From: GCA-002050365 sp964237235 | GTDB lineage: Bacteria > Acidobacteriota > Blastocatellia > Pyrinomonadales > Pyrinomonadaceae | Length of the DNA stretch: 64,000 nucleotides | Assembly (NCBI GenBank): GCA_964237235.1 | Contig: CAXSGY010000024.1 | Location: forward strand, 14,553 to 78,552 | Reading direction: 5' to 3' | Shown: positions 8,855 to 17,367 of the stretch, one piece after another | Numbering within the stretch: position 1 is the stretch's first letter | Layout of the letters: every line of letters starts with the position of its first letter | Notes under the pieces: generated by a model | Databases searched by the model: none | What the model was told of the DNA's origin: nothing | Seen by the model: the letters and a program-made list of their open reading frames with translations, nothing else | Made by a program: the position numbers and the translations under genes

Positions 8855-10057
8855 TTATTTAAGTAAAACGGGCGTTCCATCTATTTTCACGCGAAACAGG
8901 CTGTATGGTTTTTGCCGCAAATCAACTCCATTGTTATAACCGGCTTGGCGGTGAAGTTGGTTGGCGTTGAAATACAGGTAGCCGTTTGACGCGACGGACA
9001 TCGTATCCGACCAGAGCATTCGCGCATCCTGCGCGACGGTTTCAAAATCGCCGTTCGGAAGCAGCCGCACAATTGCGTTGTTTTCGTAAGCCGTGCAGTA
9101 AATTCTCCCCTGCGCGTCCGATTCCAACCCGTCGGAGGACGGTTTCATCGTTTCCATTTTGACGGTTGCGGCAACCTGCGTATCCGACAAAGCCGGATCG
9201 AGCAGTGCATCGGTCGGGACGCTGTATAGTTTGCGCGAGGCGAGCGGGCAGTAATAAAGCTTCGCGCCGTCCGCGCTGATTGCAATGCCGTCCGCCCCGA
9301 GCGCGAGTGCCATCGGCGGCTGTCCGGGCTTGTGCTGCATGACGGATTTTCCCTCGACGAAGGCGCGGAAATTCGGTTCGGCGGTGACGGACGGATGACC
9401 GTTCAACAGACGGCGGCTCGCGCCCGTCCCCAAATCAACGACGATAATCGCGTTCGGTCCGGAACCGCTCGAATCGGTGATGTAAGCCACTCCGCCCGTG
9501 CCTTTTCTTAAATCGAAACGGATGTCGTTAATGTAGGTCGTCGGCAAAACTACATTCGCCGGAAATTTTATCGTTTTGAAAATCTTGTTGGTTTTCAGGT
9601 CAATGCCGATGAGCTTTACGGCATCCTGCGAAACGATTGGCATCAGATTGATGCTGCCCGTATCAAGCAGCCACAAACGTTCCTGCGGATCAACGACGAC
9701 TGACTGTACGGAAACGAACGTTTCGCCGGCGTTTTGCAGATTGAGCCGGTTGATATTCGCGTCCGGGTAAGGAACTTCGCGCCCGCCTACAATTTCGGCG
9801 ACAGTGAATTCCACTTTGTCCTCCCAGCGCGGGTAATTGACGAAAATTCTGCCCGTCTGCGAAACGGTCACGCCGGTCGGCATCTGATTATTAAAGGCGT
9901 AAATCTGTTCGATCTGTCCGGTCGGTTTCTCGCCCGGCAGATTGCGCGGCGTTTGACGATTTTGCGCCGTCAGATTTGTTTGAAATGTAAATATCGTGAT
10001 GAGTAATGCGGCGCAGAAAGATGCGCGCCGTTTTGTAGTTTGCAGATTGATTGTCAC
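8855..10057 (-). CDS. Secreted royal-jelly/yellow-type beta-propeller protein
   Basis: 400 aa with a cleavable signal peptide (hydrophobic segment about residues 13-31, then Ala-Gln). The rest matches the major royal jelly protein/L-dopachrome-tautomerase-related family, a six-bladed propeller. Characteristic stretches are MPTGVTVSQTGRIFVNYPRW, PQERLWLLDTG, GIAISADGAKLYYCPLASR and SDGLESDAQGRIYCTAYEN. Bacterial members are related to SMP-30/gluconolactonases and may bind or hydrolyse small molecules in the periplasm. It lies 18 bp upstream of the epoxide-hydrolase-like gene on the same strand. Confidence 0.85.
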   Translation of the reverse strand: MTINLQTTKRRASFCAALLITIFTFQTNLTAQNRQTPRNLPGEKPTGQIEQIYAFNNQMPTGVTVSQTGRIFVNYPRWEDKVEFTVAEIVGGREVPYPDANINRLNLQNAGETFVSVQSVVVDPQERLWLLDTGSINLMPIVSQDAVKLIGIDLKTNKIFKTIKFPANVVLPTTYINDIRFDLRKGTGGVAYITDSSGSGPNAIIVVDLGTGASRRLLNGHPSVTAEPNFRAFVEGKSVMQHKPGQPPMALALGADGIAISADGAKLYYCPLASRKLYSVPTDALLDPALSDTQVAATVKMETMKPSSDGLESDAQGRIYCTAYENNAIVRLLPNGDFETVAQDARMLWSDTMSVASNGYLYFNANQLHRQAGYNNGVDLRQKPYSLFRVKIDGTPVLLK

Positions 10058-10158
10058 TTGTAATTTCCCCTTGTTCGTTTATATTTTGCCGGCGCGGAAA
10101 GGCGAAAAACTGTAATGTATCCGACGGTCTTTCGCGTCTCCGCTGATGAATTAACAAT

Positions 10159-11226
10159 TTATTTGTTGCCGAATGCCTCGCGCAATCCTTTCGCTGCCTG
10201 CGCGACGGCTTCTTTGGCTGCATCGTTGACCGCGCCCGTGCCGAAAAATTCGTGTGTTTCGCCCGCGTAAAGTTTGTAATCGACGCGCACGCCGGCGGCT
10301 TTTAATCTATCGCTCAAAAGCCATCCTTCCGAACGAAGCGGGTCGATTTCCGCTGCGATTAAAGTCGTCGGCGGAAGTCCGTTCAAATTTGCCTTCACTA
10401 GCGCAATGCGCGTATCGCTCGATTGTTCCTGATTTTTTAAATATTTATCCAAAAACCAAGAAATCATCGCCCGGTTCAAAGGTTTGGCGTTCGCGTTTTC
10501 AAGCATCGAAGCGGAATTCAAATCGTTGTTCGCCACCGGATAAACCGAAACGAGGTGAACCGGCATTTGAATTTTTTTGTCGCGCGCCATAATCGCCACG
10601 TTGACCGCTAAATTTCCGCCCGCCGATTCGCCCGCCACGGCGATTTTTGCCGCATCGCCATTAAATGATTTAGCATTGGCGAGCGTCCATCGATACGCCG
10701 CGAAAGCGTCGTCGTGCGCCGCCGGAAATTTATTTTCCGGTCCCTTTCGATATTCAACCGAAACGACAATCGCACCCGCCGCGTTCGTCAAAGCGCGCGC
10801 CGATGAATCGTATGTGTCAATCGTCGCAATCACCCAGCCGCCGCCGTGAAAATAGACAATCAATGGAAACGGTCCGTTCCCTGTCGGTGTGTAAATCCGC
10901 GCCGCAATGCGCCCGTCCGCGCCGTCAATCTGCCGGTCTTCGACTTTACCGACCGATTCGGGCAGCGGTGTCATTCCGCGTTTCTGTATGAGATTTTTCA
11001 CCGCGTCGGCGATTGTCGGCTGCTGACGTGCTTCCTGCGGAGTCAGCGTTTCAATCGGTTTCGGATTGAGCGAAGCCAGCGAATCGAGAATCGCCTGCAT
11101 TTGCGGATCCGCCTTTTTCATTGCCATCGGCACAGGCATCGGAGTCGGTTTTTGCGCGAAGCCGTTAACCGCCAAAACGAAAATCGCCGTCGCTAAAAAT
11201 AATAAAGTTGTTTTTGAATTTTTCAT
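10159..11226 (-). CDS. Exported HSL-family alpha/beta hydrolase (esterase)
   Basis: 355 aa from the ATG at 11226, chosen because a GGGAAAGG ribosome site precedes it; an in-frame ATG at 11241 would put that site inside the gene. A signal peptide covers roughly residues 5-24. Hormone-sensitive-lipase signatures are complete: oxyanion HGGGW, nucleophile GESAGGN, acid region EIDPLRSEGW and C-terminal His in GETHEFFG. Probable periplasmic esterase acting on short-chain or acylated substrates. It lies 100 bp upstream of the beta-propeller gene. Confidence 0.88.
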   Translation of the reverse strand: MKNSKTTLLFLATAIFVLAVNGFAQKPTPMPVPMAMKKADPQMQAILDSLASLNPKPIETLTPQEARQQPTIADAVKNLIQKRGMTPLPESVGKVEDRQIDGADGRIAARIYTPTGNGPFPLIVYFHGGGWVIATIDTYDSSARALTNAAGAIVVSVEYRKGPENKFPAAHDDAFAAYRWTLANAKSFNGDAAKIAVAGESAGGNLAVNVAIMARDKKIQMPVHLVSVYPVANNDLNSASMLENANAKPLNRAMISWFLDKYLKNQEQSSDTRIALVKANLNGLPPTTLIAAEIDPLRSEGWLLSDRLKAAGVRVDYKLYAGETHEFFGTGAVNDAAKEAVAQAAKGLREAFGNK

Positions 11227-11241
11227 TTTCCTTTCCCACAT

Positions 11242-11582
11242 TCGTTCTTTTGAAAAATAGCCCGAAGCCCGAACTTTTAAAGATTTTCAGACTTCGGAAA
11301 CGTTTCGGCGAATGTCTCAACGCTTCGATTGCGAAAATCGCAATCGAATTCGATTTGTCGCACGGAAACCAAATTTCCTTGTCGCCGCCAATCGCCGTCA
11401 AACGTTTCTGCGTTTGTAGTTGGCTCGTGAACTGCGCCTCATTAAAACTTCAACTTTGCCGGCTCTGCCGCCACTCTATGTTGAGCCGCCCATATTATCT
11501 TTTTGAAGCAACGTCAATATAATTCCAATGAAAAAGCGATGCCCGAACGTCGCTTTTTCAGATTCGGTTGCGGTTCTGATTC
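11242..11582. other. Gap with no recognised gene
   Basis: About 340 bp between the esterase start and the Asn/Ser-rich protein. Several small ORFs exist on both strands but none has coding character. It should contain the esterase promoter. Confidence 0.4.
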
Positions 11583-11861
11583 TTAACGGTTGATGTTTGA
11601 ATTCGAGTTGGAATTCATCGAGTTGGAATTCATATTCGAGTTCATCTCCGAATTGGAATTCATCGAATTGGAATTTTTATTCTTTTTACTCTTTTTCGAT
11701 TTCTTGTTTGAATTGCCGTTCGAGTTATCCTGACTGGAATTGTTTTGATTGGTTTGTCCGCTTGAAAGACTCGCTCCTTGGGTCGTTGCCAATGAGCTGC
11801 CGACGAATACCGTCATTCCGAGCAGTGCCAGACTCAGCATTGTTAATTTTAATTTATGCAT
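11583..11861 (-). CDS. Secreted Asn/Ser/Lys low-complexity protein
   Basis: 92 aa. A signal peptide (about residues 1-26) is followed by Gln/Asn/Ser-rich sequence, a short Lys block (KKSKKSKKNKN, about 55-65) and a tail of degenerate Met-Asn-Ser repeats (units such as SNSMN and SNMN). No domain is recognised. The composition suggests a disordered, exported polypeptide, perhaps attached to envelope or nucleic acid through the Lys block, but this is speculation. The ATG is preceded by a modest GGGAG ribosome site. Confidence 0.7.
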   Translation of the reverse strand: MHKLKLTMLSLALLGMTVFVGSSLATTQGASLSSGQTNQNNSSQDNSNGNSNKKSKKSKKNKNSNSMNSNSEMNSNMNSNSMNSNSNSNINR

Positions 11862-11980
11862 AAGCTTTTTGTTCTCCCTAAAATATTTGGTTTAGAAATT
11901 TAATTTATTATTTTCTGCCGCAGCGATTTGTCTGGAATCGAACAAAAAGCAAAGTTTTTTAGAGATTTGTCATTTGCCAA

Positions 11981-12013
11981 ATAAAAAAGGGAGGCTATTC
12001 GGAAATAACCTCC
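11981..12013 (-). terminator. Rho-independent terminator of the 58-aa protein gene
   Basis: Stem GGAGG-c-TATT (11990-11999) with AATA-a-CCTCC (12004-12013) and a 4-nt loop. Read on the minus strand, the stem is followed by a T6 tract (complement of 11983-11988). It lies downstream of the small minus-strand gene ending at 12209. Confidence 0.7.
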
Positions 12014-12208
12014 ACTCTTTTAATTCATATTTAGGAAAAGTTTCGAGAAAAACTGTTTTACATTTATAATTTGAACACAGCGAAACCAAAAATGTATGTC
12101 TCATAGCAGACAAAATAGAAAAAGATTCCGCCAGAATTATTTAAGTCGGTTGATTTATAAAACGGCTTGCCAAACGCGAGCCTTTTCAATCTGTTAAAAT
12201 TTGCTTTA

Positions 12209-12385
12209 TTATTTTTTCTTTCCCGCACCGCTCTTTTTGCCGCCGCCATCTTGCTTGTTCACGGTTGCCCAGGCGCGTTTTTCGGCTTCTTCGTCGGATA
12301 CGCCTTTTTTCTCGTAGCCTTCCTCGATGTGTTCGGACTGGCGTTGCTGTTCGTCAGTGTATTTCGATTTATCTCCTCTCGGCAT
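12209..12385 (-). CDS. Small 'plasmid stabilization'-type protein
   Basis: 58 aa, too short for most ORF cutoffs. It starts MPRGDKSKYTDEQQRQ, continues with HIEEGYEKKGVSDEEAEKRAW and ATVNKQ, and ends in a Gly/Lys tail (GGGKKSGAGKKK). This pattern is a widespread small family usually labelled 'plasmid stabilization protein', also found on chromosomes; the true role is unclear. The GGAGAA ribosome site is about 5 nt upstream of the ATG, and a terminator hairpin lies about 200 bp downstream. It is highly charged with no membrane segment. Confidence 0.8.
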   Translation of the reverse strand: MPRGDKSKYTDEQQRQSEHIEEGYEKKGVSDEEAEKRAWATVNKQDGGGKKSGAGKKK

Positions 12386-12702
12386 ATTTATTTCTCCTTC
12401 GTTAGATGATTTTGAAATTCAAATTTGAAATATATTCAAAATCGCTGACCGCTGACTGTCCTTTAAATTACAAATGATGATTAAATTCATCTGGAATGAA
12501 ATTGTTTGTCAAATTGTCTTTTGATTTGCCGATGTATTTTCCTTTACCGAAAAATTCTTTCGACGCTCGGCAGCATCTCTTCTCAAAAGATGCTCGCTTT
12601 AGTAGTACCGACGCTGTAATATGAAAAAAAGTTATTCCTCTAAATCACTCCCGGATAAAACCTTTTTTATTAAAAACAATAATGCGATAGTTATAATTTT
12701 TT
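12386..12702. other. Divergent promoter region
   Basis: About 315 bp between the 58-aa protein gene (minus) and pyrophosphatase (plus). No gene was seen. It should hold the promoters of both genes. No obvious operator palindrome was found. Confidence 0.4.
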
Positions 12703-13287
12703 ATGAGTAAAAATGCAGCAACCGGAATTAATTCTTTGGATACATTCGATAAGCAGACAAATGATTTGAACGTCATCATTGAAACTCCAAAGGGCAGCCG
12801 CAATAAATATACGTTCGACGACAAATGGGAAATCTTCAAGCTCGGCGGCATTCTCCCGCTCGGAGCGAGTTTTCCGTTCGATTTCGGTTTTATCCCGCAG
12901 ACTCTCGGCGAAGACGGCGATCCGCTCGACGTTTTGATTTTAATGGATGAACCGGCATTTCCCGGCTGTTTAATTCCGGCGCGGCTGATCGGAGTCATCG
13001 AAGCCAATCAAACCGAAGACGGAAAAACGGTTCGCAACGACCGGCTCATCGCCGTCGCCTGCAAATCGCCGACCCACAGCGACCTTAAAACGCTCGACGA
13101 TTTGAATGAAAACCTTATCGAGCAAATCAAGCATTTTTTCATTTCCTACAACGAAGCCAAAGGGAAAAAGTTTGAACCGCTCGGGCAGTATGGCATTAGC
13201 AAAGCCGAGCGATTAATTCTGGCGGGAGTTAAAATATACGAAGCGAATAAACGTCGTTCAGGGAAACACTCGACGACAAAAAGATGA
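12703..13287 (+). CDS. ppa: Inorganic pyrophosphatase (soluble, family I)
   Basis: 194 aa. Hydrolyses pyrophosphate to phosphate in the cytoplasm. Family I motifs are visible: IETPKGSRNKYTFD (26-39), the LPLGASFPFDFGFIP region (51-65) with the substrate-binding Tyr replaced by Phe, and the metal-binding signature EDGDPLDVL (70-78) holding the three Asp ligands. The C-terminal half (HSDLKTLDDL, IEQIKHFFISYNEAKGKKF) also fits the family. The Lys/Arg-rich C-terminal tail is an extension. It is the first plus-strand gene after the minus-strand block. Confidence 0.92.
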   Translation: MSKNAATGINSLDTFDKQTNDLNVIIETPKGSRNKYTFDDKWEIFKLGGILPLGASFPFDFGFIPQTLGEDGDPLDVLILMDEPAFPGCLIPARLIGVIEANQTEDGKTVRNDRLIAVACKSPTHSDLKTLDDLNENLIEQIKHFFISYNEAKGKKFEPLGQYGISKAERLILAGVKIYEANKRRSGKHSTTKR

Positions 13288-13332
13288 ATTAAGCGAGCGG
13301 CGGTAATTTCCCGACTTTGATGCCAAAGAATT

Positions 13333-13760
13333 TTGAAGGGATTTTGGAAACTCGTCGGACAAAGCGCGGCGGCGTTGCTTGTCGCCAATGCTTTACTGTT
13401 GAACGGCGGCGCGGCACTAGCGATTGTTTCGTCTCCGCCGCTCAGATACGACGAATTCAATACGATAATCGTCGGATTTTTGATTTCGCTCGGAGTCGGA
13501 ACGGCGGCGGTTTTGGCAAATGCCGACGATGCCGAACGGAGCGAATTTTTTTAGGACTGGCAGCGACCGCGCAAATCGTCACTGTTGCTGTCTGTTTTGG
13601 AATTTGTTTAATTTTTTGGTTTCCGGCGATGACCGATCAAAGAGAAATTACAATTCGAATTGCCGGTTTGGATTTGAATGAGCTGGCGATCATCGTCGCT
13701 TCGCTCATAACTTACGCCGCTCTCGGCGTGGGGAAAAGATTACAAAATTATCCTGAATGA
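13333..13760 (+). pseudogene. Small multi-pass membrane protein, frameshifted in a T7 run
   Basis: Frame 1 codes for 73 residues with two hydrophobic segments (LVGQSAAALLVANALLLNGGAALAI is the first, in a region of about 25 residues; the second is IIVGFLISLGVGTAAVL) and stops right after SEFF at 13554. The next frame continues with LGLAATAQIVTVAVCF and two more hydrophobic segments to 13760. The shift sits at the seven-T run near 13546-13553; one additional T restores a single protein of about 142 aa with four membrane segments. It could be a sequencing error, a phase-variable tract or a real mutation. Family not recognised. Confidence 0.6.
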
Positions 13761-13783
13761 AATGCATCGCGCCGGAAGGTTTT

Positions 13784-14371
13784 TCATTTCAATTTTATTT
13801 TCGCAAACGGGCGCGTGTCGGCATCAAGCACGCGCTCGATATATTTTAAGGCGTGTTCGTGTTCGAGTTCATCAACCGCCGCCACGCAATCGCGCGGCAC
13901 GACGATTTTGTAATCGCGCAGATAAGCGTCGCTCGCCGTAAACAAAACGCAGATGTCGGTTGATAAACCGGCGAGAACGATTTTTTTCGTCTGAAAATGC
14001 TTGAGCAATAAATCGAGCGTCGTCGAAAAAAACGCCGAATGCTTCGGCTTTAAAATAAAATAATCGCGCTCCTCCGGTGCGAGCAGCCCGGCGATTTCGT
14101 TGCCTTTGGAAGATTTGCTCTGACAATGCGCGAGCAGCTTTGTAAAATCGGACTGCCATTTGCCGAAGTTGTCGTTGACGTAAACGACCGGAACATTTTC
14201 TTTTTTTGCGCGCTTTTTTAATTCGGCGATATTTTTCACAATCGCCGAAACATTTCCCAGAAGCCGCGCCCCGTCCGGGAAGTCAAAATCGGAAATAACG
14301 TCAATTAACAGAAGCGCGACCGAATGTTTAGCGGGCGCGCTGCCGTGCAAATTTTTGTCTCCGGTCGGCAT
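13784..14371 (-). CDS. Isochorismatase-family cysteine hydrolase
   Basis: 195 aa. The catalytic triad of the family is present: Asp in LLLIDVISDF (D24), Lys in ILKPKHSAF (K108) and Cys in LSTDICVLFTASDAY (C141). The family includes isochorismatases, nicotinamidases and N-carbamoyl hydrolases; this sequence lacks features that would choose between them. Cytoplasmic, no signal. It is convergent with the membrane protein gene, with a short inverted repeat (TGAAATG...CATTTCA) between them that may serve as a shared weak terminator. Confidence 0.85.
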   Translation of the reverse strand: MPTGDKNLHGSAPAKHSVALLLIDVISDFDFPDGARLLGNVSAIVKNIAELKKRAKKENVPVVYVNDNFGKWQSDFTKLLAHCQSKSSKGNEIAGLLAPEERDYFILKPKHSAFFSTTLDLLLKHFQTKKIVLAGLSTDICVLFTASDAYLRDYKIVVPRDCVAAVDELEHEHALKYIERVLDADTRPFAKIKLK

Positions 14372-14459
14372 AATTAGAGAAAACGACAGATTGCAAAATC
14401 AGGCTCGTTAAACTCAAATATCAAAACTAATCTTCACTTCCAGGCGAAAATTATATTCC

Positions 14460-14792
14460 AATTGCGAAGGTGATTTTTTCGGCGATGACAAATTAGAAAG
14501 CATTCGCGCTTTTGAAAAATTCTTCCTCGAAATTCATTCCCGAAACTCCGGCGATGACATCCATCGTGCCGTTCATAAAAGTAGTAAAAGTCAGACGCTT
14601 CATCAGATTGTTCATCCGGTGCGAGGTTTTCGTCGTGGATAAATCGAACAAACTTAAAACCGTATCGCGCGAGCTTTCAATCGAATCAACCGCCGCATAA
14701 ATCCGATAACGGACACAGGAAAAATTGTCAGAAGAGGTTTTCCCTGTTACGGCATTTTGCAAGTCTAACGGATTAAGCGAGCTTCTCAACAC
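14460..14792 (-). pseudogene. corA-type Mg2+ channel remnant
   Basis: About 99 codons match the end of the cytoplasmic helix and the first membrane helix of CorA transporters: RIYAAVDSIESSRDTVLSLF, then RMNNLMKRLTF, and the family hallmark GMNF in GVSGMNFEEEFF. All the N-terminal domain is missing, and after NAF the frame hits TAA followed by degraded sequence (FVIAEKITFAIGI) where the second membrane helix should be. It is a non-functional fragment, broken upstream at or near a perfect inverted repeat (14765-14805). Confidence 0.75.
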
Positions 14793-14805
14793 CTTAATCC
14801 GTTAG
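14765..14805. repeat. Perfect 13-bp inverted repeat hairpin
   Basis: ctaacggattaag (14765-14777) is followed after 15 nt by its exact reverse complement cttaatccgttag (14793-14805). It lies exactly where the corA remnant loses homology. There is no T-run on either side, so a terminator role is weak; it may be the end of a lost mobile element. Confidence 0.7.
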
Positions 14806-15756
14806 AAGTGCCAAAACCATTTTCGAAAAAACGTTTGACGGAAAGAAATTAACAAACGGCGGGCAAAAATTTCTGTCCGCTGCCGAACAAAAAACTAACG
14901 GGTCGGGATATGTCGCACCGACCCGTCAGAAGTTGCCGGAAGGAGATTAGAGAAACCTTCGACAAGTTTGAAATTAGCAGGAAACGGGGAAAAGTTTTGT
15001 TCGATGGCGGACACAAGAAAAAGGACGACACAAAATTATTTAATTGATGTGCCGGTGACGGCGTTTGACATACACGCCCCGTTAATGTCGGCGGAGAACC
15101 GACGGGTGCGCGGAAACCGCGTTTGCCCGGCAACAGAACACGATAAATTTAAGAGCGTTCCGATAATCGGCAAAAGTTGTAATTTTCCCTTCAATTTTTT
15201 CCGCCGTTGTCAGTTGTAAATTCGTCTTTATACCCGTTGAAAGATTTGTGTCATTTTTTGAGCAGTTGATTTTCGGTTTTGAAAAAGCGAAATCGTTTTA
15301 CTTTGAACCGTTATTTTTATAATTTTCAAACTACCTTCCGGCTCGCTTTTTTTTAACTCAGGACGATTACAATTTACATTTGCGGTATAAAAAAAGAGCG
15401 ACCGCTGACCGCTCTTTTATTTTGAAGGGTATTCGTTTGAAAAAATTAACCGCGCCGTCGGCGGCAATTTTACGCCGAAAGTTTTTCTAAGATCGCGCGC
15501 GACTTGCAGGTGCGTCCAATGACGAATAAGGCGCGAAAATTAAACCGCTCGGCGATTATTCGGTTAATGTAATCAAGAGAAAAATTATGAAGATTTTATG
15601 TTTAAACTTTGTGAAAACTGTAGCAATCAACACGAGACGATCAGAAAATTCGCAAAATATTATAGCTAAAAATGTTTTTCGAATTCTCTGCAGGCGAGTG
15701 TTTCTATTCGCCTTAAACGGATTATAAAAAAGTTAAATCATTTTCCAGCCTTAATC
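14806..15756. other. Long gene-poor interval
   Basis: About 950 bp without a supported gene. It contains a second hairpin (acgggtcgg at 14898-14906 paired with ccgacccgt at 14918-14926) and a terminator at 15389-15420. A 46-48-codon ORF at 15587 (plus) has an ATG and a weak ribosome site but no recognisable features. Confidence 0.5.
15389..15420. terminator. Bidirectional hairpin terminator
   Basis: aaaagagcg (15392-15400) and cgctctttt (15410-15418) form a 9-bp stem with a 9-nt loop. A-rich on the left and T-rich on the right, so it can work in both directions. It lies downstream of the minus-strand small membrane gene at 15757. Confidence 0.7.
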
Positions 15757-15972
15757 TTAATTGCTGCCCGAATCATCTGACTGTTTTGCATTCTCATAGT
15801 TGCGCCTCATCCTATAAGCGACGACCAGATAAGTGATAGCTGCGCCAAAGATTGCGCCGCTCCCGAATAAGCCGACGATTCTGACCGCTCGCACATCTTG
15901 GGAAGCGTTCCATAATCCCGTCAGAGATAAGAACAGGCAAAATAAAATCGCCAAAGATATTCCGTATTTCAT
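15757..15972 (-). CDS. Small two-helix membrane protein
   Basis: 71 aa. Two hydrophobic segments (about residues 4-21 and 30-51) are separated by a short polar loop, followed by a basic and then acidic tail (YRMRRNYENAKQSDDSG), which predicts a cytoplasmic C-terminus. The family is not recognised. It stands alone between a terminator and the divergent ankyrin gene. Confidence 0.55.
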   Translation of the reverse strand: MKYGISLAILFCLFLSLTGLWNASQDVRAVRIVGLFGSGAIFGAAITYLVVAYRMRRNYENAKQSDDSGSN

Positions 15973-16134
15973 ACTGATTCCTTAATACTGAATTCATAAG
16001 ATACTTTATCAACTAAAAAGTCAATTAAATACTTGATTTGCAAACCAAAACCCGCATATCTGAATCAAATAATAAAATTCCATTTCGACGGTCGCCGCTT
16101 TGTGGAGAGTAATTTATAAACGGGAGATTCTAAG

Positions 16135-17334
16135 ATGAAAATTATTAAACATTTGATTTGGGTCGTTTTTGTCACGGCTTTGATTTTTCTATCTTCAGCA
16201 TTCGTCAAAGCGCAAACCGCCGTTGATTACAAATTTCTCGAAGTCGTGGATTTCGCCGGAAAACCGTTGGCGGACGCAACCGTCAGAACTGCGGGTTTTG
16301 ATGCGGAAGAAAAAAAAACCGATCAAAAAGGGCAAATCGAAGGCGGGCTGAAAATTTGGGGAGGCGACTATAATACAACCGGTTTCACAGTTTCAAAAAA
16401 CGGTTATTATTCATTCACGGATATTTTTGATTTGATTCGTTCCGCTCGACCGCTCAGACTCGAATTGCTGGTTATTCCCAAAACGCCGTCGGAAGTTAAA
16501 GCCGTCGGCGACGAACAACTGAAACGGGAATTTTTCGCCGCGGCTCAAAACGGCGATGCCGTCGCCGTCGGGAAACTTCTGAAAACTGGTCTTAATCCGA
16601 ATCTCAAAACATTTGATTTAAGGGGAATACCGAAGGTTAAAGATGTTCCGGTAATTCTTTTTGCCGCCGAGTCGGGCGATGCGGAAACGATACGGGAATT
16701 ACTTTCCGCCGGGGCGAGCGTTTCTCAAAAAGAGGAACCGACTATTTTAAATGCTTATCTTTACGCCGGACCTTTTATGCGCCGCCATCCGAAAAACGAT
16801 GCGGAACGAGAGCAAATTATTAAAATTTATGAAGGGGGCGCGGAAAGTTTAATCAAAGCCGGTGTGAACATCGAATACGTCGGTATGAACGATATTCCGC
16901 CGCTGCTCATCGCCGCCGCCCACGGTTATCGCGGAATCGTCGAATTATTAATTAAACGCGGCGCGGCGATTGACTCGAAAGACGTTGGCGGCAGCACGGC
17001 TTTGATCTATGCGATCACCGCGCCCTGGAGCGCTGAGAATGCCGACAATAACGACACGATAGATGACCTGCTTAAAGCGGGTGCCGATCCGAACATCGTC
17101 GTTTCCTATTATCCCATTACAAATAATTGCGACACGGCATTACTGGCTGCCATTCGCAAGCGGAATGTCGAGGCGGTCAAACTGCTTATTCAGTATCAAG
17201 CGGATGTCAATGTCGCCTGCAAAAACGGCGACACCGCTTTGATTTCCGCCAAACGAGATTTGGCTTCCCGGTATTGGCGAATCGAGAATTTACCGAAAAT
17301 AATCGAGCTGCTCGAAGCCGTCGGAGCCAAATAA
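16135..17334 (+). CDS. Secreted ankyrin-repeat protein
   Basis: 399 aa. Signal peptide (about 1-27, hydrophobic then AQT). Residues about 30-115 resemble a carboxypeptidase-regulatory-like beta domain (VVDFAGKPLADATVRTAGF). From about 135 to the end there are ankyrin repeats, for example NGDAVAVGKLLKTGLNPN, SGDAETIRELLSAGASV, HGYRGIVELLIKRGAAID and RNVEAVKLLIQYQADVN. It is likely periplasmic or surface-exposed and involved in protein-protein contact. The next gene starts 34 bp downstream on the same strand. Confidence 0.85.
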   Translation: MKIIKHLIWVVFVTALIFLSSAFVKAQTAVDYKFLEVVDFAGKPLADATVRTAGFDAEEKKTDQKGQIEGGLKIWGGDYNTTGFTVSKNGYYSFTDIFDLIRSARPLRLELLVIPKTPSEVKAVGDEQLKREFFAAAQNGDAVAVGKLLKTGLNPNLKTFDLRGIPKVKDVPVILFAAESGDAETIRELLSAGASVSQKEEPTILNAYLYAGPFMRRHPKNDAEREQIIKIYEGGAESLIKAGVNIEYVGMNDIPPLLIAAAHGYRGIVELLIKRGAAIDSKDVGGSTALIYAITAPWSAENADNNDTIDDLLKAGADPNIVVSYYPITNNCDTALLAAIRKRNVEAVKLLIQYQADVNVACKNGDTALISAKRDLASRYWRIENLPKIIELLEAVGAK

Positions 17335-17367
17335 AATTTTTTAACCGCAAGTTTTAGCCAGATTCAA

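Noticed and set aside
12064..12249. 61-aa ORF on the minus strand
   Set aside because: Overlaps the end of the well-supported 58-aa gene and spans its terminator side; no family features.
14849..15133. 94-aa ORF on the minus strand
   Set aside because: Pro/Ser/Leu-rich without domain or ribosome site, and overlaps a hairpin; reads like non-coding sequence.
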